From contig NZ_CP097269.1 of NCBI RefSeq assembly GCF_028473645.1, forward strand, positions 4,110,001 through 4,174,000: 64,000 bases of DNA, read 5' to 3'. The notes below the pieces were generated by a model. It saw nothing but the letters and a program-made list of their open reading frames with translations, was not told the origin of the DNA and did no database searches. Shown here piece after piece: positions 57,493 to 64,000 of the stretch. The number at the start of each line of letters is the position of its first letter. Position 1 is the stretch's first letter. Origin of the DNA: Acidovorax sp. GBBC 1281. Its GTDB lineage: Bacteria > Pseudomonadota > Gammaproteobacteria > Burkholderiales > Burkholderiaceae_C. The translations under genes and the position numbers were made by a program.

Positions 57493-58959
57493 ATGCTTGC
57501 CCACACGGCTTATTCGGCCCATGCCGCCCTCGTTCCCCGCCGCTCCGACGACACCACGATGGGAACGCTCTACCGCGCCGCGATCGGCCCGGTCAATGCC
57601 GACTACTACCTGCCCGCCTTCGAGCGGCTCGACACCGCGGGCCGCCCGCTGCCGCGCTGGAACTGGGCCGCGGCCCTGTGCACGCTGAACTGGCTGGTGT
57701 TCCGCCAGCTCTGGGGGGCCGCCCTCGTCTATGTGGCGGCCCTCGAAGGCGTGGCGTTGCTGGTGTTCGCGCTGGGCCAGTACGTGGTGCAGTGGCCGCT
57801 GCCGGTGCTGTCGGGCGTGCTGCTCGCTCTCCTGCTGGCCGCCACGGTGGTGCCCGGGCTCTACGGCGACGCCATCTTCCACGCAGAGGTGCGCAAGCGC
57901 ATCACCAAGGCGCTATCGGCCTCGGCCACCTTGCCCCAGGCGGGCGAATGGCTCGCCCGCCGCGCAGCGACCCGGCGCCGGCTGGGGTGGATCGCCGCGG
58001 CCAACGTGGCGCTGGCGATGGCCGCGCTGGCGCTGTACCTGCTGCTGCCTGCCGGGGCTTCTTTGGCAGGCCCTGCCACCGGCAGCCCCCCTGCGGCAGC
58101 ACCCATGCCCGCCGCATCGGCCGTGCCAGCGACCGCCATCGGGGTGGCACCTGCCGCCAGGCCAGCGGCATCGAACAGGGACAGCGGTGCCGTGCAGGCC
58201 GAAGCGCCGGCCACCGCCCCGCTCCCTGGCCCCGCTCCCACCGCCCCCCCCGCAGCCGGGACCAGTGCGCCCGCCGCGCCCGTCCCTGCGGCTTCGCTGC
58301 CGGCGAAAGCACCAGCCCCGCAAGCCACTCCGCGCGCGCCAGCGGCCTCCTCCGCAGCGGCCCCGTCCATAGCGGCTCCGGCATCCGCCGTCGCCTCCCA
58401 GGTCTCGGCAGAACCCACGCGGGCCACGGTGCTCAGCGCGTCCTCCCCCGTGCAGTCGCCCGCCGCCCGGCCCGCTCCATCCGCGGCCTCCGTCCCGACC
58501 GCCATGCCAGCGCAGGCGACAGCCGCGTCAGCACCAGCGTCGGCCCTGGCCACGGCGGCCTCGAAAGCCGCACCCGCCAGCCGTGCGGCTGCCGAACCGA
58601 CCAGACCGCGCGCCTCCGCGCCCAAGCCCGCCGCGGCTCGGACGGCGACGGCCTCGGACAAAACCTCCACCCCAGCTGCGAGTGCATCCAGCGCGACCGC
58701 CGCGCCCGACCGGCGCCTGTACATCAACGTCGGCCTCTTTGCCGAACCCGCCAATGCGCGCCGCGCCCATGCCCGGCTGCGGGAGGCTGGCCTGCCGGCC
58801 ACGTCGCAGCCCGTCACCACCTCGGGCGGGCAGAAGCTGCTGCGCGTGCGGGTGGGGCCGTTCGCCTCCGCGTCGCAAGCCAACGCGGCGGCGGCCAAGG
58901 TGCGCGACCTGGGCCTGGATGCTTCCGCGGCGGCGCTCCCTGCGCCGGCGCGGAATTGA
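57493..58959 (+). CDS. DUF2628-like membrane protein with C-terminal SPOR domain
   Basis: A 488-residue protein. The N-terminal part (residues about 25-200) resembles DUF2628, with LPRWNWAAALCTLNWLVFRQ LWGAALVY and three or four membrane helices. A very long Ala/Pro/Ser-rich linker (about 200-400) leads to a SPOR domain (RRLYINVGLFAEPANARRAH, LRVRVGPFASASQANAAAAK) that binds denuded peptidoglycan. A link to the division septum is therefore likely, with the linker spanning the periplasm. Length and composition of the linker are unusual. Confidence 0.8.
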   Translation: MLAHTAYSAHAALVPRRSDDTTMGTLYRAAIGPVNADYYLPAFERLDTAGRPLPRWNWAAALCTLNWLVFRQLWGAALVYVAALEGVALLVFALGQYVVQWPLPVLSGVLLALLLAATVVPGLYGDAIFHAEVRKRITKALSASATLPQAGEWLARRAATRRRLGWIAAANVALAMAALALYLLLPAGASLAGPATGSPPAAAPMPAASAVPATAIGVAPAARPAASNRDSGAVQAEAPATAPLPGPAPTAPPAAGTSAPAAPVPAASLPAKAPAPQATPRAPAASSAAAPSIAAPASAVASQVSAEPTRATVLSASSPVQSPAARPAPSAASVPTAMPAQATAASAPASALATAASKAAPASRAAAEPTRPRASAPKPAAARTATASDKTSTPAASASSATAAPDRRLYINVGLFAEPANARRAHARLREAGLPATSQPVTTSGGQKLLRVRVGPFASASQANAAAAKVRDLGLDASAAALPAPARN

Positions 58960-59085
58960 CCCTTCGGCCCCCCTGGCCGCGGGGACGCCACGGGGACCGC
59001 TGCCGCGTTACCACTAGTGACCCTGCCGCCAGCACCCTGCGCTAAGGTGTGCTCCTTTCATTCACCAACGACATCGCTTTCCAAC

Positions 59086-59418
59086 ATGTCCCAACGCTCC
59101 CTGACGGCCCTCGCCCTCACCGCCGCCGCCCTGCTGGCCGCCGGCTGCTCCACCAACGCCCCCTGGGGCAGCGCCACGCCAGGCACCACCAGCAGCACGG
59201 GCGCGCCCGTGGGCGGCATCTGCAGCGGCCCGCCCGCACAGGTGGTGGTGGGCCAGAACAGCACGGCCAAGGTGGTGGAATACGCCCGGGTGCGCTCCGG
59301 CGCGCAGATGGCCCGCGTACTGCGCCCCGACCAGATCGTGACCAAGGAATTCGACGCCACCCGCCTGAACCTACAGGTGGACGCCAACGGCCGCATCGTC
59401 GCGGCGCGCTGCGGCTGA
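59086..59418 (+). CDS. Lipoprotein of the I78 peptidase-inhibitor family
   Basis: A 110-residue lipoprotein. The signal peptide ends in the lipobox LLAAGCS, followed by a Ser/Thr/Gly linker and a small inhibitor fold with CSGPPAQVVVGQNSTA, LRPDQIVTKEFDATRLNLQV and the final DANGRIVAARCG; its two mature Cys probably pair. I78 proteins inhibit serine proteases. ATG 59086 gives a proper signal peptide; an upstream in-frame ATG-less start does not. Confidence 0.82.
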   Translation: MSQRSLTALALTAAALLAAGCSTNAPWGSATPGTTSSTGAPVGGICSGPPAQVVVGQNSTAKVVEYARVRSGAQMARVLRPDQIVTKEFDATRLNLQVDANGRIVAARCG

Positions 59419-59478
59419 CGACCTGAACCCGGTGGGCTCGGCCGGTGGTGGCGGTCCAGGCGCCGGAGCGCTCGCCCG

Positions 59479-60735
59479 TCAGTCGGCCAGAAAGAGCGCC
59501 TGCAGGTCGCTCAGGAAATCGAAGCCCCGCTCGGTCGGGCGCACGCGCGCCATGTCGCGCTCGATCAGGCCCTTGCGCTCGGCCTCGTCCAGCGCCTTGG
59601 CAATCGCGGTCAACGGCAGGCCCGTGCGCGCCATGAAGTCCTGCAGCGCAAACCCCTCGCGCAGGCGCAACGCGTTGAGCATGTATTCGAACGGCAGGTC
59701 CGCCCGGCGCACCTCGTCGTCCTGCGCCACCGCATGGCCTGCCAGCGCGTGGTCCATGTACCGTCCGGGGTCCCGAAAGCGCACCTGCCGCACCACGCGG
59801 TGCGCGAAGCTGATCTTGCTGTGCGCGCCCGCGCCGATGCCCAGGTAGTCGCCGAACTGCCAGTAGTTGGTGTTGTGGAAGCAGCCGTGGCCCTCGCGTG
59901 CATAGGCCGAGATTTCATAGCGCTGCAGCCCGGCCTGCGCCGTCATCTCGGTGATGCGGTCCAGCATGGCGTAGGCCTGGTCGTCCTCGGGCACCACGGG
60001 CGGGAACTTGGCGAACACCGTGTTGGGCTCGATGGTCAGGTGGTAGATCGAAATGTGCGGCGGCCCCAGCGCCAGCGCGGTGCGCATGTCCTGCTCCAGA
60101 TCGGCGAGCGTCTGGCCCGGCAGGGCGTACATGATGTCGAGGTTGAAGGTCTCGAACGATTGCGCAGCCTCTTCCACCGCGGCCATGGCCTGGGCACCGT
60201 CGTGCACCCGCCCCAGCGCCTTCAGGAAACGGTCGTCGAAGCTCTGCACGCCGATCGACAGCCGCGTCACCCCGGCCGCGCGGTACGCCCGGAAGCGGTC
60301 CTTCTCGAACGTGCCGGGATTGGCCTCCATCGTGATCTCGCAGTCCGCCTCCAGGCGCAGCCGCGCGCGCAGGCCGCCGATCAACTGGTCGATGGCGGCG
60401 GGCGAGAACAGGCTGGGCGTGCCACCGCCGATGAAGATGCTGTGCACCGTCCGGCCCCAGATCAGCGGCAGCGCCGCCTCCAGGTCGGCCATCAAGGCGT
60501 CCAGGTAGCGCTGCTCGGGCAAGGCCTGCGCACCGCCACCCTCGCGGTACTCATGCGAGTTGAAATCGCAGTAGGGGCATTTTTTCAGGCACCAGGGCAG
60601 GTGCACGTACAGCGACAGCGGCGGCAGGCTGCCCAGCTGCAGCACGCCGGGCCGCATGGAGTGCTGCACGTCGCGCACGGGCGCCGGCGCGGCCTCCGCC
60701 GAGGACTCGGGAACGATGGGAATGGAAAGGGACAC
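59479..60735 (-). CDS. hemW: Radical SAM haem chaperone HemW
   Basis: A 418-residue radical SAM protein of the HemN/HemW group. The cluster motif CLKKCPYCDF (CxxxCxxC) and following Asn-Ser-His identify HemW-type, not true HemN. Other motifs: SIFIGGGTPSLFSPAAIDQL, EITMEANPGTFEKDRF, RLSIGVQSF, and FNLDIMYALPGQT. A C-terminal HemN_C domain has EYMLNALRLREGF. HemW carries haem to membrane proteins such as respiratory oxidases. An N-terminal extension of about 38 residues precedes the barrel. rdgB lies upstream in the same direction (31 bp gap). Confidence 0.92.
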   Translation of the reverse strand: MSLSIPIVPESSAEAAPAPVRDVQHSMRPGVLQLGSLPPLSLYVHLPWCLKKCPYCDFNSHEYREGGGAQALPEQRYLDALMADLEAALPLIWGRTVHSIFIGGGTPSLFSPAAIDQLIGGLRARLRLEADCEITMEANPGTFEKDRFRAYRAAGVTRLSIGVQSFDDRFLKALGRVHDGAQAMAAVEEAAQSFETFNLDIMYALPGQTLADLEQDMRTALALGPPHISIYHLTIEPNTVFAKFPPVVPEDDQAYAMLDRITEMTAQAGLQRYEISAYAREGHGCFHNTNYWQFGDYLGIGAGAHSKISFAHRVVRQVRFRDPGRYMDHALAGHAVAQDDEVRRADLPFEYMLNALRLREGFALQDFMARTGLPLTAIAKALDEAERKGLIERDMARVRPTERGFDFLSDLQALFLAD

Positions 60736-60765
60736 GGCCAGGAATCTCCGAAAGGCGCGAGCGCC

Positions 60766-61365
60766 TCAGAACCAGCGCTCGCGCATCAGCGCCAGCATCT
60801 GCTGCGCCGAACGGCCCCGGTGGCTATGGGCGTTCTTCACCTCCGTCGGCAGCTCGGCGAAGGTCTTGCCGAACTCGGGCACGACCATGATCGGATCGAA
60901 CCCGAAGCCCTGGCTGCCACGCGGCTCGCGCGCGATCTCGCCCACGACCCGGCCCACGGCGATGAGCGGCTCCGGGTCCTCGGGCGTGCGCACCGCCACG
61001 AGGGTGCTCACCATCGCCGCGCGGCGCTGGTCGATGCCTTGCATCTGCTCCAGCAGCGCGCGCACGTTGTTCGCGTCGCCCTTGTCGTAGCCGAATCGGG
61101 TCGCGTAATAGGCCGTGTCCACGCCCGGCAATCCGTCGAAGGCATCGACGCACAGGCCGGCGTCATCGGCCAGCGCCGGCAGTCCGGTGTGCTGGGCGGC
61201 AAAGCGTGCCTTGGCCAGCGCGTTCTCCACGAAGGTCCGAAAGGGCTCGGCCGCCTCGCCGACGCCCAGGTCCGCCTGGCGCACGAGCACCACGCCGAGC
61301 GGCGCCAGCAGCGTCTGCAGTTCGGCCAGCTTGCCCTGGTTGTTGGATGCGAGTACGAGTTTCAT
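60766..61365 (-). CDS. rdgB: XTP/dITP diphosphatase RdgB
   Basis: House-cleaning pyrophosphatase that removes ITP, dITP and XTP. The 199-residue protein has the substrate loop KLVLASNNQGKLAELQTLL at the start, FVENALAKARFAAQHTGLPA LADDAGLCVDAF with the catalytic acidic pair, GVDTAYYATRFG, GFGFDPIMVVPEFGKTFAEL, and SHRGRSAQQMLAL near the end. Start ATG 61365 is preferred over TTG 61371. It begins a leftward pair with hemW. Confidence 0.95.
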   Translation of the reverse strand: MKLVLASNNQGKLAELQTLLAPLGVVLVRQADLGVGEAAEPFRTFVENALAKARFAAQHTGLPALADDAGLCVDAFDGLPGVDTAYYATRFGYDKGDANNVRALLEQMQGIDQRRAAMVSTLVAVRTPEDPEPLIAVGRVVGEIAREPRGSQGFGFDPIMVVPEFGKTFAELPTEVKNAHSHRGRSAQQMLALMRERWF

Positions 61366-61368
61366 GGT

Positions 61369-61429
61369 CAAAATGGCTTCCAGCGCATATTCATCTAGGG
61401 CATACCGCTACAAATTCAATAGCAAATGC
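61369..61429. repeat. Dispersed intergenic repeat, copy B
   Basis: CAAAATGGCTTCCA, GCATATT, CTAGGGCATA and GCTACAAATTCAATAGCA in this order match copy A at 38984-39046. The core GCTACAAATTCAATAGCA is also related to the palindrome at 41904-41926. The repeat begins directly upstream of the rdgB start. Confidence 0.7.
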
Positions 61430-61489
61430 GATTTCCATCGGTGCAAAGGGGGAGCCGGCCAGGCACAGCCAAGGCCGCATTCGCTATCG

Positions 61490-62221
61490 CTATCCGTTGC
61501 GCAGCGCCTGCTGCTGCAGCGCCACCAGTTCGGCCACGCCCTTTTCGGCCAGCGACAGCAGGCGGTCCATCTCCTGGCGGGTGAACGCCACGCCTTCGGC
61601 CGTGCCCTGCACCTCCACGAAGTGGCCGGCGCCGGTCATCACCACGTTCATGTCGGTGTCGCAGGCCACGTCTTCCACGTACTCCAGATCGAGCAGCGGC
61701 GTGCCTTCCACGATGCCGACCGAAATGGCCGCCAGCGGGGCCGTGATCGGCGATTCGGCCAGCTTGCCGCGCGCGATCAGATGGGCCACCGCATCCTGCG
61801 CCGCGACCCAGGCACCCGTGATGGCCGCCGTGCGCGTGCCGCCATCGGCCTGGATCACGTCGCAGTCGAGCTGCAGGGTGCGCTCGCCCAGGCGCTGGAG
61901 ATCGAACACGGCCCGCAGGCTGCGGCCGATCAGGCGCTGGATCTCCTGCGTGCGGCCATTCTGCTTGCCGCGGGCCGCCTCACGGTCGCTGCGGGTGTGG
62001 GTGGACCGGGGCAGCATGCCGTACTCGGCCGTCACCCAGCCCTCGCCGCTGCCGCGCTTGTGGGGCGGCACGCGCTCTTCCACCGACGCGGTGCACAGCA
62101 CCTTGGTGTTGCCGAACTCGATGAGCACCGAGCCTTCGGCGTGCATGGTGTAGCGGCGGGTGATGCGCACCGGGCGCAACTGGTCGGCGGCACGGCCGCC
62201 CGGACGGGTGAAAGAGGTCAT
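61490..62221 (-). CDS. rph: Ribonuclease PH
   Basis: Phosphorolytic 3'-5' exoribonuclease that trims tRNA 3' ends. The 243-residue protein has [110 protein letters not shown], and [20 protein letters not shown], all standard. Length is normal. It lies between PP2C and rdgB on the same strand. Confidence 0.96.
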   Translation of the reverse strand: MTSFTRPGGRAADQLRPVRITRRYTMHAEGSVLIEFGNTKVLCTASVEERVPPHKRGSGEGWVTAEYGMLPRSTHTRSDREAARGKQNGRTQEIQRLIGRSLRAVFDLQRLGERTLQLDCDVIQADGGTRTAAITGAWVAAQDAVAHLIARGKLAESPITAPLAAISVGIVEGTPLLDLEYVEDVACDTDMNVVMTGAGHFVEVQGTAEGVAFTRQEMDRLLSLAEKGVAELVALQQQALRNG

Positions 62222-62318
62222 GGAATGGGGTCCGGTAGAAAACGAAAACAGGGCGGCGAAAACGAAACGGTCATCCGGCAGGCACTGCGTCCGGCCGAGC
62301 GCCGGGCGGAGCGAGCGT

Positions 62319-63221
62319 TCAGGCCTTGCGGGCCGCCGAGCGGCGGATGGCCTCGTTGATCTCGGCGATGGAACGTTCGATGGCCTCGTCGTCCAGGTCG
62401 TCGTCCACCATATCGAGTGGACCGGCCTGGATCGTGGAGGAAAACCCGTCGTCGCTGATGCTGTCGGTCGAAATGCCCTGGGTGGATTCGAACGCGTCCG
62501 GCGTCTCCCACTCCAGCGCCACCACGGTCACGTTGTCGCTGGTGTCGCCGGCCTTGCGCAGTGCGTCTTCGACCATGTCGGGCACCGACTGCGAGACCGG
62601 CAGGCGGCTCAGCTGGCGGGCGATGGTCTCGTCGTCCAGCGTGCCCCACAGGCCGTCGGAGCACAGCAGGATGCGGTCGCCCTGCTCCAGGGCCACCGGG
62701 CCGGTGATGTCGTAGATGGGCTTGGTCGGCGATCCCAGGCAGGTGAACAGCACATTGCGGTTCACCCGTTCGATGCCCTGCAGCGGCATGTTGCGCAGTT
62801 CCAGGTACGAGTGGTCGCGCGTGCGCGTGAACAGCTCGCCCCCGCGCACCATGTACAGGCGCGAGTCGCCGCAGTGGATCCAGCTGGCGGACCCTTCCTG
62901 CACCACCGCCACGACCAGCGTGGTGCGGGGCGTGTCCAGCATGCCGCGGTCGGCCGCGTAGCGAAGGATCTGGTGGTGTGCGGCCAGCAGCGCGTCGGCC
63001 AGAAATCCGTGTACGTCTTCCAGCGTGGGCTTGGCGTGGCGCTGGAACGCGGCGGACACCGTCTGCAGCGCCAGTTGCGCCGCCACTTCGCCCTCCGGGT
63101 GGCCGCCCATGCCGTCCGCCAGCACGAACAGGCTGGACTCCCGCGTGTAGCAGTAGCCCATGCGGTCTTCATTGGTTTCGCGGCCACCACGACGGCTGAC
63201 CTGGAAGACGGAGAATTTCAT
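62319..63221 (-). CDS. PP2C-family serine/threonine phosphatase
   Basis: A 300-residue PPM phosphatase with the metal-binding motifs [70 protein letters not shown] and [14 protein letters not shown]-terminal tail of about 50 residues, acidic with [16 protein letters not shown] [19 protein letters not shown], is extra. Its start overlaps the stop of the kinase gene by 4 bases, giving a kinase/phosphatase pair. Confidence 0.93.
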   Translation of the reverse strand: MKFSVFQVSRRGGRETNEDRMGYCYTRESSLFVLADGMGGHPEGEVAAQLALQTVSAAFQRHAKPTLEDVHGFLADALLAAHHQILRYAADRGMLDTPRTTLVVAVVQEGSASWIHCGDSRLYMVRGGELFTRTRDHSYLELRNMPLQGIERVNRNVLFTCLGSPTKPIYDITGPVALEQGDRILLCSDGLWGTLDDETIARQLSRLPVSQSVPDMVEDALRKAGDTSDNVTVVALEWETPDAFESTQGISTDSISDDGFSSTIQAGPLDMVDDDLDDEAIERSIAEINEAIRRSAARKA

Positions 63222-64000
63222 TTCGGCTTCGCCCCCATTCGCGTGGCCTCGCCCACCTTCTGCACATTCTTCTTGGTATCGGACACCAGCGTATCAAGCT
63301 GCAGGCGCATCTTCTCGCCCACGGACAGCTTGGTGTAGCGCCGCTCGCCCTCGCGGCTCAGTTCCTTTTGCAAGGCGAACACCGACTGGGGCCGCGACAG
63401 CGGGTCGAGCGCCATGCACCATTCGACCACCTCGATCAGGTTGTCGGAGTAAACGCCGCGCAGCTTGGTCAGCGCCAGCGACAGGCGGTCCTTGTCGGAG
63501 CGCTGCGGCGCCTCGTTGGGCGGGAATCCCTGCATGCAGGCGTAGATGCAGGCGCCGATCGCGTAGATGTCGGTCCAGGGGCCCATCGACGAATCGCGGC
63601 GGTACATCTCGGGCGCCGCGAAGCCGGGCGTGTACATCGGGCGGATGAAGTTGCCCTCCTTCGAAAGCACCTCGCGCGCCGCGCCGAAGTCGATCATCAC
63701 CGCCTTGTTGTCGTCGGTGATGAAGATGTTGGCCGGCTTGATATCGAGGTGCAGCATCTTGTGCTGGTGCACGATGCGCAGGCCGCGCAGCACCTCGTCG
63801 AACAGCGAGCGGATCGTGGACTCGCGGAACACCTTCTGCGTCTTGAGGTCGCGCGCGGTGATGATGAAGTCCTGCAGGGTGGCCCCTTCCAGGTAGTTCA
63901 TCACCATGTAGACGGTTTCGTTTTCCCGAAAGAAATTGAGCACGCTCACCACCGAGGCGTGCGAGATCTGCGCCAGGGCCCGGCCTTCCTCGAAGAAACT
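63218..64000 (-). CDS. Serine/threonine protein kinase, C-terminal part
   Basis: The frame is open to the window edge (261 codons including the stop), so the N-terminus with the glycine loop and catalytic Lys lies outside. Visible kinase motifs are the alphaC-region EEGRALAQISHASVVSVLNF, hinge TVYMVMNYLEGATL, catalytic loop LHLDIKPANIFI (HxD variant LDIK), MIDFGAAREV, the APE-like FAAPEMY and WTDIYAIGACIYACMQG. The C-terminal tail after the kinase fold is about 40 residues, basic, with no membrane helix. It is a Hanks-type kinase acting with the adjacent PP2C phosphatase. Confidence 0.92.
   Translation of the reverse strand, partial: SFFEEGRALAQISHASVVSVLNFFRENETVYMVMNYLEGATLQDFIITARDLKTQKVFRESTIRSLFDEVLRGLRIVHQHKMLHLDIKPANIFITDDNKAVMIDFGAAREVLSKEGNFIRPMYTPGFAAPEMYRRDSSMGPWTDIYAIGACIYACMQGFPPNEAPQRSDKDRLSLALTKLRGVYSDNLIEVVEWCMALDPLSRPQSVFALQKELSREGERRYTKLSVGEKMRLQLDTLVSDTKKNVQKVGEATRMGAKPK

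Overview
The window reads as a chromosomal segment of a high-GC betaproteobacterium of the Comamonadaceae, most likely a plant-associated Acidovorax. The basis is the protein flavour throughout, a siderophore gene order known from Burkholderiales, a Comamonadaceae-type intergenic repeat, and a perfect plant-inducible promoter (PIP) box of the HrpX type. Strain and species cannot be fixed from the sequence alone.

Layout. 1-1614: end of a urease accessory operon (ureE tail, ureF, ureG) and a tRNA-Ser(UGA). 1834-14509: a host glutaminase gene cut in two, then the remnant of a Mu-like prophage. Its late genes run leftward: SAR endolysin, Rz/Rz1, gp25-gp30 and gpG homologues, including terminase and portal. 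A repressor/Ner switch and early genes run rightward. Capsid, tail and transposase genes are missing, and an IS5-family element sits inside. 14510-15668: an IS630-family element that joins the broken prophage directly to a broken NRPS gene. 15636-34106 (minus strand): a lipopeptide siderophore assembly line in the order MbtH, type II thioesterase, Sfp-type PPTase (frameshifted), TauD/SyrP-like hydroxylase, FAAL-ACP-C-A-T NRPS, KS-AT-KR-ACP PKS, C-A-T-C-A NRPS. The last protein is cut inside its second A domain by the IS. 34530-38907: an accessory island with an esterase, a candidate type III effector behind a PIP box, an acidic partner protein and a formylglycine-generating-enzyme-like protein. 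39394-41671: the head of a second siderophore locus, with an intact PPTase, fused relics of a thioesterase and an MbtH gene, a FecR N-terminal-type protein, and a FecI-like ECF sigma factor behind a Fur box.

42013-64000 is mostly core genome. It holds a DUF6172 protein, a ferritin-like protein, a ZIP metal transporter, a GbsR-type regulator with a 14-bp palindromic operator in front of a cyanide-insensitive-type bd oxidase, and a LOV-domain hybrid histidine kinase. Next comes a membrane-lipid and photo-oxidative-stress block: CFA-like methyltransferase, DUF1295, DUF6134, DUF2177, ChrR anti-sigma plus ECF sigma, and divergently an FAD amine oxidase, DUF1365 and CFA synthase. The segment ends with a SPOR-domain protein, an I78-type lipoprotein, hemW, rdgB, rph, a PP2C phosphatase and the C-terminal part of a Ser/Thr kinase.

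Main points for a second look: (1) the siderophore line is truncated by an IS at a prophage/NRPS rearrangement junction; (2) a relic second MbtH-TE pair next to an intact PPTase may supply what the frameshifted PPTase has lost; (3) there is an undescribed PIP-box-driven effector candidate; (4) a compact sigma/anti-sigma lipid-modification regulon has matching divergent promoters.
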